From Alloascoidea africana (lineage: Eukaryota; Ascomycota; Alloascoideomycetes; Alloascoideales; Alloascoideaceae): 64,000 bases of DNA. Every line of letters starts with the position of its first letter. The first letter of the stretch is position 1. The notes under the pieces are model-generated. The model saw only the letters and a list, made by a program, of their open reading frames with translations. It did not search any database and was not told the origin of the DNA. The stretch spans positions 395,127 to 459,126 of the forward strand of contig JAKTTT010000011.1 of NCBI GenBank assembly GCA_030581615.1. Reading direction: 5' to 3'. Both the position numbers and the translations under genes were made by a program. Positions 1 through 10,842 of this stretch are shown piece after piece.

Positions 1-681
1 AGCTGAATATGAAGGAATTGTAGGGGACGCGGTTGTCGGTGGAGCCACGGGAGGCCGCGTGGGAGGAGCATTTGCTGGAGCAAACTGAGGCAGCGCCGGA
101 GGCCGTGAGGACGGAGGAGATGCTGGAGAAGGCACAGACACATGTGTGGGCGGCGGCTGGGGGACATACTGCTGCTGAGCAGTGGCCGGAGGAGCTGGAG
201 GAGCTGGAGGAGCTGGAGGAGCTGGAGGAGCCGGGGTATGAGCCGGGGGCATTTGGGACACCGACGGCTGTGGAGGAGCCATCATGACTCGCTGTGGAGG
301 AGGAGGAGGAGGGCCAGTGGCCGCGGGAAGCTCGCCAGGCCTTTGGGACAAGGGCACCCGCGGAGGAGGAGGAGGAGGAGCTGAGGAAGCACCGCCGGGC
401 ACAGAAACCGGCCTTCGCTGGGGAGGAACCGGGGGCAGCTGCGATCCATACTGGCCGGGGGCCTGCTGGGGCACTCCAAACGTGGGCACGTCGCCGGCTT
501 GCATGGGCACCCGGGGAGGCAGCGACGGTGCGGGAGGCACTGGTCTGCCCTGGAGGCCGGGGCCGGGGGCCTGGGGCGGCACGCTGGGCACTCCACGCGG
601 AGGCATGTTGGGAATTGGGAAAGGCTCTCGCTGCGGCAGCGAAGGAGGTTGGGCACCCATGGCAGCAGCGGCAGCAGCAAC

Positions 682-714
<33 letters not shown>

Positions 715-1695
715 TGAGGTCTGTGGAGGAGCTGGGGGGCCATTCGCAAACTGGCCGATGAAGGGCATCGCTGGAGGAGCATTGCGGCGGACAGGAGCTG
801 GAGGAGCTGGGGCTGCAGACTCTGAGTCTTCCGCACTGTCGCTCTCCCTCGACGAAGCCCCGGCAGAGGCAGGCAGAGGCGGCGCAGGGGGGCCGGAGCT
901 GACATCTGGAGCCACGGGAGGAACGGCTCCAGGGGGAGGTGGCGGTGGTGGGGCCTTTTTGTCTCTTCTTGACGACGTGTGCTCGAGCTGGACTTCACTG
1001 TCCTCTGTGAATGAAGAAGGTGTCTTTCTATGCTTTCTTGGAATCGGAGGCTCCAATCCCACCAGAGGTCCTCCTTGTTGACGGATATAGTCCTTGATAA
1101 ACTCCCTATTCTCAGCAATCATATCTTCATCGATTCCAGCGGCAGCCAATTCCGAGTACAGAGCTCGCCATTCTTCTGGCGGTTCGTCATCGTAGTACAA
1201 TGGCTGATATTTCCTGCGTTGACCATTTGGATCACCACGAGGCCCCGGAGCCGCTTGTTCTGGCGCTTTTTTCTGTAGAGCAATTGCCTTGTTGTTGTTT
1301 AGCGTAGCCTTGGAAGCATACTTGTTCTTATGGGTCACCCTTTTCAGGAAATGGCTGGCGTCACCATCATCTTCGAACAACAGACCAGCATAACACTCTT
1401 CAAGCTCAAAAGAATGGAAAAACGTGCGATCTTGCTGATATTTAAAGTCAATGTAAAGTTCCTGATCCCATATCACCCCCCGATGTCCGACCACATCGAC
1501 CATCTTTAAAAAAAAAGTGTTTCCAACCAGGTCGTTTGCCAGTACAATGGCTCCTTGTAATCCAGTGAAGGTCCATGCGTTAGGATCTGGGTATGCAATA
1601 TAGAGTCTCGCAATGGTCGCATCCACAATCTTGTTGGACGCCTTGGGGACTGCTCTTTTTATCTTGTCCTTGTCTGTATTGCTAAGAACCGCCAT
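1..1695 (-). CDS. LAS17: WASP-family actin nucleation promoter Las17 (3' end beyond window)
   Basis: Activator of Arp2/3-driven actin assembly at endocytic patches. The minus-strand frame is open from ATG 1695 to the left edge (565 codons), so the C-terminal WH2 and central/acidic parts lie outside the window. Residues 1-130 form a WH1/EVH1 domain, with hallmark stretches such as VGNTFFLK, GHRGVIWDQELY and DRTFFHSFELEE, which normally bind the WIP homologue Vrp1. A conserved fungal segment follows around residues 165-210 (EEWRALYSEL, then REFIKDYIRQQ). The rest is proline-rich, with PPPPPP runs and short APPAPP and PAPAPA repeats that are SH3 and profilin ligands. High GC and repetitive proline codons make long false frames on the opposite strand. 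Family assignment is firm; the full length is unknown. Confidence 0.95.
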
Positions 1696-3833
1696 GATTC
1701 CTGGGTCGCTGTGGCTAATCGCTTGGAGCGTCGTGGTTCAGAGGTTCAAGAGCCTGATCATGGAGAGGATGTGTTTCTTGCCCCCGCCACACAGAGGCCG
1801 GGTAACCGGAAGAGAGTTTAGGGAGAGCCCCAAACAGCTGCGAAGAGCAGACTATTCTTCTTTCTCTTTGCTGTAGAGTCTGTGCCAGAAATCGGACTGT
1901 TTCCATCTAATAAGAGCTAGGTTACAAGAGTTGTAAGTCATACAGAATGTAAGAGGAAGACACGAGAACGGTCAGATTTTTCCCAGTGTTATACTGGACT
2001 AGTCGAGATTCTTGAGTTGCTTTTTCAGTGGACACATTGAAGAGATGTGCACAGATTTAGAACCAATTGTGAGAAAATGAGCTCGCTATGAAGATGTGAA
2101 GTTTTATTTCCATTCAATAGATCAATCCAAATGGCATAGTTGTGCAGCGCTAGATATGAAAAACTTTGTAGTTTAGCTATTCCTATCTCTGTTGCTTCAG
2201 TTGCTCAAGAAGCGCTACGGCCAGATGATTTCTCGATGTCAATGTCTATTGAAAAAAACACAGAATTGTTTGGAGATCAAGTCTACTGATATACAATTCA
2301 TCTGTAGCCCACATTATACTTCCAGAAACAGCTTGATTAACAAAAAGGCATACTTTAGAAAACATATCATCAGATGACAGGAGGCTATGCCGGGCTTTTT
2401 TTGCTTTTTACCTTTTCTGTTCTCTGGCGCTTAAAGCTGTATATGTTGTCCGATGCGGGCCAAAAGAAGAACTTGACGTTCGTATGGAGTTGTCTTGGAA
2501 TAAAAAGAGCGAATTCCTTCGACAGATCACCAAGTTCAGTCTTATCACCAGCATCGATCGTTGAATCATAAAAGCAATGATTAGACCATCAACTTGGTGT
2601 TATTATTAGAGTAGACCATAGCGACAGATCTGTAAGGGTTCGAAAAGGTGGACGGCTTCAAACAAACACTAGGATCGTAAATTCTTCCCCCATGAGGGGG
2701 AACAGATGGGCTATTTATACAGACCTATCTAAACCTCACTACTAGAGAATGAGGAGATTGCCTGTCTGAGGCTAACAAGATCAATTGAAATTGTCATTAA
2801 CACGAGTGATAAGAAAGAGCTGCAGAGATTCCTCGACTTTCATCCATCATTTGGAGATTGTCGAGGTTTTTATTTGCTAGAAGAAAGAAGGAAGCTATGG
2901 AAGAAGAAATTGAACCATGACGACTAGACATCGTGGGGTAGACCACGAACGATTTGCAAACAACTACTTTCTGTCAGTTATTAACAAGGCTAAACTCACA
3001 AGACTTGCAAATGAGATAAAAAAAAAAGGGTATTGGAGAGATCATAACATCGTTATGTATAACAAAGCAAAAGTGATATAAGTCAGACCATCTATCGGGC
3101 ACTACTTTAGCACTTTGGCAGTTACCTTTGGAAGACTGCAATCTAATTTGGGATCCTGTACAATTCATTTTGAATTGCGATTTATGTTTAAATATATACT
3201 GTATATGCTGTTAGCAAGTAGTTGTCAATAAATACATATATGTTTTATTACACAGGTTTAAGATTCCCATTCTCTCTTTTTAATTCTGTATTTTAGGCTA
3301 CTCCATAGTAGAAGCCTCATAACTTTTCCAAGCTCTTATCACACTCAGCGGGAAACGTCGGTCTTAACTAGATAAAAGGGAATGAAAAAAGAGAACTACA
3401 ACAGAAACGGTGCGGATCATCTTGGTGGTTATTTCTACTTGTTCTCTAGACGAGAGTAGGAACAAGCTTGAGAGAGCAAGGGGTACGGATTTTCACGTGA
3501 AGAAAATGCCTTGGCGCTGTGATAAAAATGCCAAAATCCAATTCTGTTCTGCTCATCTCGTCTTTTGTCGCATCTCTTGAGATTCCCTTTTGGTTGAAAC
3601 ATCCTCTCTTATTGTTCAATTGCTTTCTTTTTTTTTGGTTTCATCTGTGGAAATCTATAGATGCTGGGTTAATTGACAATTGAGTAATAGTAAGCGTTCA
3701 AATTTGGGATACAGATCAACATGACATGTGCGTTGCAATGCAATTACTGACCCCATGAAGCACGTCGATTGTTTTCTCGTCTAGCATAGTTTTAAAAAGA
3801 AAACAAGATAAAACAGGGGAAAAACAGCAAAAA
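1696..3833. other. Divergent intergenic region LAS17/NUS1
   Basis: About 2.1 kb between divergently transcribed LAS17 and NUS1. No convincing coding frame is present; all frames are short and unlike known proteins. It holds two 7-bp hairpins, at 2685-2702 and 2831-2866, that could belong to a non-coding RNA. It presumably contains both promoters. The NUS1-proximal part is A-rich directly upstream of the ATG. Confidence 0.6.
2685..2866. other. Two hairpins, possible structured RNA
   Basis: TTCCCCC at 2685-2691 and GGGGGAA at 2696-2702 form a 7-bp stem with a 4-nt loop. CCTCGAC at 2831-2837 pairs with GTCGAGG at 2860-2866 and is followed by TTTTTATTT. No known RNA family was recognised. These could be chance pairings. 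Confidence 0.25.
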
Positions 3834-4778
3834 ATGCTACTGCCATCACCTGTTAGAAGCATCCGACACAGAATTCACCGTTCCAAGCCAAAGGTGAACC
3901 CAAGTAACAAACGAGCCCTGTATGGAATTGCAAAGTCAATTACAGATCATAATGTATCAGACACCTCATCTCCTCGAAGAAGCCAATCGCTCGCAAGAGA
4001 TCCTCTATACATTTTCCATCACCTACTGCTTGTCATTGCGTACTTTGTCATATGGACATACCGACTTGTCGTGCATTTCAGAAGGTTGTCAGTTGCACGT
4101 TGGGATCAGCTCATTGGCCTGAACTCTCCAACTCTCAATTCCATCCAGGAAAGTATACTTGATTTGCAAAAACTTCCGAGACATGCTGCAGTGGTGCTTG
4201 ATTTGAAGAAAAACCAAGAAAACAGTTTGGAGGACGTGATGAATTCGGTCGGGGATTTAGTAACCTGGTGTATCTCCTGTGGTATCCCCAATTTGATAGT
4301 TTATGAACCCACAGGTGCTCTTAAAAACTCAAAAAAGCAGGTATTTGCCGCAATTGAAAAAAAGTTTGTACAGTTTTTTGGAAGTAAAAACTATAATTAC
4401 TGCATAAATGTGCCTGGATCGAACCCTTCATCAACCGCCAGAAATAACGGTCCTGTGTATATCACGATTGATCTTCTTTCCCTTCAAGATGGCAGAGAAA
4501 CAATTGTGAATTTGACAAAAAACTTGATAAACAATGAGGAAATCAAACCGGAAGATATCAAGATCCCCCTAGTTGACAACATGTTGACAAAACTTGTCTG
4601 CAAAGAGCCAGATTTGTTAATTATATTCGGTCCCCAATTGGACCTCAAGGGATTCCCACCATGGCATATCCGACTCAGTGAAATGCATTATGAGTCTGGG
4701 AATAACATTGTATCATATATGGTTTTTCGCAATGCTCTTGAACTTTATTCAAAGTGCAAGATCAACGTTGGCAAATAA
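3834..4778 (+). CDS. NUS1: Nus1/NgBR subunit of cis-prenyltransferase (dehydrodolichyl diphosphate synthase)
   Basis: Non-catalytic subunit of the ER cis-prenyltransferase that makes the dolichol backbone for protein glycosylation; it pairs with Rer2/Srt1-type catalytic subunits. The 314-residue protein has a basic N-terminal region, one hydrophobic segment at about residues 58-80, and a C-terminal UPP-synthetase-like domain. Near the C-terminus, PDLLIIFGP followed by GFPPWHIRLSE is the family signature, as in human NgBR. The last residues are CKINVGK. In human NgBR the equivalent end is RLGK, carrying the RxG motif that supports catalysis, so asparagine appears to replace the arginine here. 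The ATG follows an A-rich leader. No intron is needed. Confidence 0.9.
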   Translation: MLLPSPVRSIRHRIHRSKPKVNPSNKRALYGIAKSITDHNVSDTSSPRRSQSLARDPLYIFHHLLLVIAYFVIWTYRLVVHFRRLSVARWDQLIGLNSPTLNSIQESILDLQKLPRHAAVVLDLKKNQENSLEDVMNSVGDLVTWCISCGIPNLIVYEPTGALKNSKKQVFAAIEKKFVQFFGSKNYNYCINVPGSNPSSTARNNGPVYITIDLLSLQDGRETIVNLTKNLINNEEIKPEDIKIPLVDNMLTKLVCKEPDLLIIFGPQLDLKGFPPWHIRLSEMHYESGNNIVSYMVFRNALELYSKCKINVGK

Positions 4779-5176
4779 CCAACAACTGAAGGGAGGGAAG
4801 AGATATATTTCCCCGTTGCATGTGCTTTCCAATTGCTGTAAATAAAGTTGCTAACTCTTTAATGAATTGTATGAGACGCCTGTTTTAGTGATCTCTGATC
4901 CAACTCCATTCATTGCCCAAGAACAGGATTGCCACTGTAGGTGCTAACTCACCGTGACGTGGCCGCCCATAAGCGCTGGGTAAAAATGGCACCTGGACAC
5001 AGAGACCCGTATTGTTAGCTAGTTACTTCACATAGTAAAACTACAAGGACCCGTAGTTTGACCCCGGTCAACCTAGGAATTTTAACAACTTGGTAATAAT
5101 CCACAATCCGCCTACTGTCATGGGGGGGTGGTGACACCTATTGCAATTACTATTTTCCAAATCTGTTATTGAACTG

Positions 5177-5184
5177 TATATAAA
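5177..5184 (+). promoter_or_regulatory. TATA box of ARF gene
   Basis: TATATAAA lies about 70 nt before the predicted 5'-UTR donor at 5256. This spacing suits a transcript that starts around 5210-5250 and is then spliced to the ATG at 5550. Confidence 0.55.
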
Positions 5185-5255
5185 GATGTCTCTCCATCTC
5201 TCGTTTGTGTGGATTCATCTTAACAAACAATTACCATAGTTTTTCAGCGTTATCT

Positions 5256-5546
5256 GTAAGTATTTCTGCATGTATTCCCAACTATATGCAGTATCCTTGA
5301 TTCTATTGAATTTGGATATATGTAATGAATGTGTTGCCTTTCGATACGATCAAAAAATGGCCAAAGATCTCTTTATCAATTCAATTAGAACCTCAGGTGA
5401 GATTCTTTTATTCCGGCTTGTGACCTATATCTTTGGCGCACATGAGATGTGAAATCCAATTCTAGTTTTCAAAGTAATTGCGGTTAATTATCAATTTCGA
5501 TCGTTAATAACCGAACTCTATTAACATTAAACACACCACGCTTTAG
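5256..5546 (+). other. Probable 5'-UTR intron of ARF gene
   Basis: A GTAAGT donor at 5256 follows the TATA box. CTTTAG ends at 5546, three bases before the ATG. A branch-like CTATTAAC lies about 22 nt before the acceptor. The 291-nt intron would remove all upstream ATGs. This is inferred from signals only. Confidence 0.5.
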
Positions 5547-6110
<564 letters not shown>

Positions 6111-6393
6111 TTGATCTGTTTTTGAATTTTATAGAGTGAGGGTTTAGTGTATGAGTGATTTTAAAACAAATGCAGGTTCAAATAGGGCACTGCCCTATAG
6201 TCGTAAGTATCGTATGTGCGTACATTTGGAAACACACAGTACAAATCAGAACGATCTATGCTCCGAAAACGTCGATGGTATTCCTAATCGGGAAGTTACC
6301 CTGTTTTTAGAGTAGCAAAGATTTTAGTTTCCAAATCGTGAATTTTGTTCAGAACGTGATCGTTATTCATTAATACGCAAGACTATAGACACG

Positions 6394-7030
6394 ATGGTAT
6401 GTGCAATACAGGGCTTTAAAGAATTTGATTCGGATGCTATTGAGGATGCTTTTTGAGAGTATTTAGTTTGGCTTTGGAGCTTGCGAGACTGGAAGAACGA
6501 ACGAGAAATGGCTGTTTTTTTTTCTCAATAGCAAATGAACAGAACAAGATACAGAAATTCAACACACAATGCTATACCCTACTCTTGATTAGATTTTCGC
6601 AAAGTCCCGAATAAAATGAAACAACTATTTCTATTTGTTTCTACATTGCTAACTGTTCTTTTAGGCTGGCCTTAAAGCTTATGAACTTCGCACCAAATCG
6701 AAGCAAGAACTAGAGACCCAACTTGTTGAATTGAAGCAGGAACTGGCAAACCTGCGTGTTCAGAAATTGACTCGACCTTCTCTTCCCAAAATCCACACAG
6801 TCCGCAAGAACATTGCCCGAGTTTTGACTATTATCAACTTACAGCAACGTGACAATGTACGAGAATTTTACGCCAAACAGGGAAGCAAGTACCTGCCCAA
6901 GGACTTGAGAGCCAAGAAGACGAGAGCTATTAGACGACGTTTGTCTCCTCAAGATGCCTCTGCTGTTACACTTAGACAGCGAAAGAAGCAGACTGCATTC
7001 CCACAGAGGAAGTATGCTATCAAGGCTTAA
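6394..7030 (+). CDS. RPL35: 60S ribosomal protein L35 (uL29), one intron
   Basis: Component of the large ribosomal subunit near the exit tunnel. Exon 1 is only the ATG at 6394-6396. The intron runs 6397-6664 with donor GTATGT, branch TGCTAAC around 6647-6653 and acceptor TTTTAG. Exon 2 is 6665-7030, starting [13 protein letters not shown]. The 122-residue product keeps [18 protein letters not shown] and ends [10 protein letters not shown], as in yeast Rpl35. An intron directly after the start codon is also found in S. cerevisiae RPL35A/B, so both model and start are firm. Confidence 0.95.
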
Positions 7031-8134
7031 TTTGTGTTTGACAGATGAGAACATGATTAAGGCAGAGGCAGAATCTCTTGTGTTATGTATTGAATTTAAA
7101 AGGTTTAGACAGGCATCTGTAATTTTATTCAAGCGGGTGGTCGTCCGAATTATTCGTTCTTCGTAACGCATTGGGAGTTTTCTCTTAGTCTGTAGAGGGA
7201 GATAAAATTCCATGTCTAATGTTTGTAAACAAAAATGATTTCACAGTGTAGATTCACAGAACACACAATTTCGCAGCATTTACTGTAGACATGAGGTTTT
7301 CCATCTTGAATGTTCAGTTCAACTAGCATGTTGAAAAGTAGAGCACCAGCAACGATAAGATTGGAGGTTGCCTTAGTTCCAGTTGTTGATTTTGAAAATC
7401 TATAGAGATTTACACCTTTCTAGTCATCGCCAAAACTGTGTGCAGGATTAGAAAGTGGTTTTCAACTTGAAGCAATTGATACACAGCAAGTGACTTTTGG
7501 CGGTTACCACACGCTTCAATACAGAATCAATGTCTAGTTCTGACCTGAGAATTTTACATTTGTTTGGAATATCTGGTTCAGAACTCAATATTACGGAATA
7601 TTAACCAAGAAAATACGAGTTTACCAGAGAAAGACAGGCTTGTAGGGTCATTTCTACTATACGGGCCAAAAGCATGAAATCATGATTGCAGAAGTGTCTA
7701 GGAACCAAATGTGGATCTGACTTTATTGTTGAACAGGATTGGAATGAATCTACAGTATAATTTTCAGAATAAAGGTCATGACATTGGATATTTCTTAACA
7801 TCAATATGTACTTAAACTTAACAAAGACCTTTTCATTTTATTGAGTATGAGCGAGCGAGGTCATCAAAATCTCATTACAAAAAAAAAATTCAGTCAATAA
7901 ACATCATATCATCTCAGAGCACATCCTTTTATACTCCATATTCTCATTCTCCCTTTGCACTTTGCACTTTCAATCTGAATGAACAGACTTTTCTCTTTTG
8001 AGCTTGCTTGGCATCATCATTGCGCAAGACGCAACAATGTCAGATCCAACATAGCCGGATATAAAACACAGGTTGTAAATCGAAAACGATTGGACGATTA
8101 AAGACCGTCATTCATTCATATAAGGAGACGTCGC
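7031..8134. other. Intergenic between RPL35 and RPL41
   Basis: About 1.1 kb between the convergent 3' ends of RPL35 (plus) and RPL41 (minus). The short frames on both strands resemble no protein. No RNA gene or repeat was recognised. Confidence 0.5.
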
Positions 8135-8212
8135 TTATTTGGATCTGGCTCTGACCTTCCGTCTCTTTCTCTTAAGTCTTCTAACTCTCTTCTTTCTCCA
8201 TTTGGCTCTCAT
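8135..8212 (-). CDS. RPL41: 60S ribosomal protein L41 (eL41), 25 residues
   Basis: One of the smallest eukaryotic proteins, a single basic helix at the ribosomal subunit interface. Reading the minus strand from ATG 8212 gives MRAKWRKKR, then VRRLKRKRRKVR, then ARSK and stop TAA at 8135-8137. This is 25 residues and differs from the familiar yeast sequence at about one position (V for T). It is too short for normal gene-finding cut-offs. A TTTTTTTAG lies directly before the ATG and marks the end of a likely 5'-UTR intron. Confidence 0.96.
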   Translation of the reverse strand: MRAKWRKKRVRRLKRKRRKVRARSK

Positions 8213-8213
8213 T

Positions 8214-8328
8214 CTAAAAAAGCAAGACACAGATTAGTACATCCAGTCCACAAAGATGTTGAGGCAATGCCAACTCGGAGGCCCCACTCAAGAAACCAGA
8301 GCTCTCTGTCGGATTAAACAGCACATAC
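8214..8328 (-). other. Probable 5'-UTR intron of RPL41
   Basis: On the minus strand, donor GTATGT starts at 8328, branch TACTAAT lies about 20 nt before the acceptor, and a T-rich tract leads to TAG ending at 8214, one base before the ATG. Length is 115 nt. Signals match the coding introns of this genome. Confidence 0.6.
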
Positions 8329-8457
8329 TTGGATAAATGATTGGTTGTTCGTGACGAGAAGAAGAGGAAAAGAAGTCGCCAGTGGGCCCACCGATATACA
8401 CCCGTGTGACTGCCCCTGCCGAAAGGGGAAACCCAGGGGTAATACAACTACACATGT

Positions 8458-8463
8458 CACGTG
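8458..8463. promoter_or_regulatory. CACGTG E-box in the RPL41/SRF1 divergent promoter
   Basis: A palindromic CACGTG, a Cbf1-type site, lies 130 bp upstream of the predicted RPL41 donor. Cbf1 is used at ribosomal-protein promoters in several non-Saccharomyces yeasts. Function here is inferred. Confidence 0.35.
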
Positions 8464-8500
8464 AGCATTTTTCTCTTCAGTGCCTGAGGCAACTGACCGC

Positions 8501-8554
8501 GATGGAGATGACTTTCACGATGGAGATGACGTCCACGATGGCGATGATCAGCTG
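8501..8554 (+). repeat. Three tandem 18-bp repeats
   Basis: Units at 8501-8518, 8519-8536 and 8537-8554 share GATGGMGATGA cores. Further GATGGCGATGA-like units follow to about 8570. They lie between the divergent RPL41 and SRF1 genes and would add several upstream ATGs to any SRF1 transcript starting before them. Confidence 0.6.
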
Positions 8555-8765
8555 GCGATGGCGATGAGCTCGAAGAGTCCGCGGGGCCCTGCTCTGGAGC
8601 CCACTACCCGGGTCTCCACCGCGATAATTGGCGTCTGGTGCTCGCACTCTCGCTTCTCTCCTATAGAGGTGCTGCCAGCCCCCGGTTCATGTGACCCGAG
8701 CACCACACACGACTTCTCGTTCTCGCTTGCACGTTCCCCGTCTGTCTGTGGCATTTACTACGCTC

Positions 8766-10376
8766 ATGTCCTCGACGGAGCCAGCATCGCGGCCGCCACA
8801 GCCCCTCTATGCTCCTGACATGGCCGTTAGCGCAGCTTCAAGCAATTCGGAGTCGACTCGGAAAGAAAATCAGCCTGTGGATGATCAGCGGCAGCGGACC
8901 AAAAGCCACTCTGAGCAGAAGAAGAAGAACTCTAATTCGAGTTTAACCAGGTATCAATATTCCAACCCATATACGAATGTCGTTGTGGAGAGTATGACGG
9001 CGGCAGGGGAGGCTACGGGAGATAAAACGACACCAGCATCGAAAGGTACAGCTCTGTTATCCTCGTCAGCATCATCTGGATTACAAAGTCGGAATGGTAG
9101 CACGCTGATTCTAAACGAGCAGCAACAGCCCCAACAGCCTGTTTATAGACACTCGGTTCAGCCTGTTCCCATTTTCGTCCTGGACAAGGTATCCAAGACT
9201 GTTACCACTTCGAATTCAAACCAGTACATACATTCTGTGATCGGTTCCACGGAATGGCCATATGGGGATCGCACAGACACAAAGTCAATAGGTGGGGGGT
9301 GTATTTGGGTATATTGAGGGAAATAGGATGAATGACTGACTAACCACGGGTTAAAACTATCTAGGCAGCCAGGATTTATTTGGGGAGCAAATTCACTCCT
9401 GGGGCACGTTCTTATCAACAATTAAACAAAATAGCCGAATAGCAGATGAACAGGTAATTGGTGACGAAGAGGTTCACAAAACGTTTAACAACGACCTTTA
9501 TGGAGAATGGACCGGAGCAACAACTGCATTTAGCGATCTGGGTAGAGATTCCTCCGTCACAGATGACAGTTCTCTAAGGTACAGTCGGCGTGCAGCGTTA
9601 AGAGACAAGGTACGACAAGAAAAGGATACTTTTAAAAGAATGTCAAGAGATGAAGAATTGGACGATTTAAAGGCAAGATTCTGGCTTTCTGAAGAGAAAC
9701 GAGCCAAATGGAAACCCAAAATGATGAAAATCTTACTAAATAACCCCCATATACCACTCACGTTCCGTTCAATCATATTTGCGCTCTCGGCGTGTGCTTT
9801 AGGGCTGGCAATTTCAATTTTCATTTACTCGAAACGGCGATATGAAGTTTCTGAAGTGTCATTTTTAATATCCCAACAACCTTCAACAATTATGGCAATA
9901 TGTGTTCAAAGCATTGCACTTGTCTACCTCGTGTGGATTACATATGATGAATATTCGGGCCAGCCACTTGGTCTAAGAGATCCAGCAGCAAAAGTTCGGC
10001 TGATAATGCTGGATATGCTGTTTATAATTTTTTCTTCTGCAAATCTATCTCTTACTTTCAACACCCTGTACGATAAGAGATGGGTTTGTGTTTCATCTGT
10101 AAGTATTCCAATACTTTTTTCTTGCAAATGGTTGTGCTAACCTGATGGTGAAAGCTGGATGACCATGATGGCATTCCCTTTATAGCTTCTATATGTTCCA
10201 GGCAACGCGGTCTGGCAGGCATAATGTTTCTGATACTGTTCATGTGGATGATGACATTCACTGTCAGTATTTTCAGGTACGATAACCCATTTGTCCAAAT
10301 CGCGGTTTTTGAAACATTACAATTAACGCCATCCATGTGATATTTTTATAGGTTGGTGGAGCGTGTCGCGCAGTAG
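8766..10376 (+). CDS. SRF1: Srf1-like regulator of phospholipase D, four exons
   Basis: Fungal membrane protein resembling Srf1, which regulates the phospholipase D Spo14. Proposed exons are 8766-9300, 9365-10098, 10155-10276 and 10352-10376, encoding about 471 residues. The first half is polar and Ser/Gln-rich. Then come a conserved SWGTFLS motif, a charged stretch around LDDLKARFWLSEEKR, and at least four hydrophobic segments, the first after HIPLTFRS. Introns are 64, 56 and 75 nt. Donors are GTATTT, GTAAGT and GTACGA; branch sites are GACTAACC and TGCTAACC, with ATTAAC in the last. All exon phases join without stops. The start is the first in-frame ATG. The weakest points are the first donor and the family name. 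Confidence 0.75.
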
Positions 10377-10842
10377 TATGGACCAACGCATCTATCCGTT
10401 GAAGATTAATAACGACCGATTTTTCAGACTCAACTTGATTGACATTAAAAAACGTTATTTTATTATTTTTTTTTTTCTGTTATTGATTGATTGTTCTCCA
10501 TCTCATGGGCTGTATTACGTTGGCAATGGCGGTTAGAATCTGGCTTCATCTGCTTTTGGGTTTCTGTTATTTGATTGCTTTTCCATGTTTTCTTTTTTTC
10601 ACATTTGTTATGCCTTTATCACTTTTTCGCTTTTTTCAGTTTGCAAGTTTTCTCTAATATACACATGCGCGTGTCCCGATGCGGACCATCTCGCAGAAAG
10701 GTGCGTTGTATCTTTCCCCAATGGCCAACGCAGAATTTTAATGGCGCTCTGGGCATTTGCTCCCCACCCACAATCGCTTTTTTCTTGCTGCTTCCTCTTC
10801 TCTTCTCTTCTTCTCCTTCCTCATCGCTTTGTGCCCCCAACA
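10377..10842. other. Promoter region of LYS20/21
   Basis: T- and pyrimidine-rich stretch between the SRF1 stop and the homocitrate synthase ATG. CT-rich tracts run close to the start, as in well-expressed yeast genes. No clear Lys14 site was recognised. Confidence 0.4.

Noticed and set aside
282-1118. Long leucine- and glycine-rich frames on both strands opposite or out of frame with LAS17
   Set aside because: They are shadows of repetitive proline codons; only the frame starting at 1695 gives a WH1 domain.
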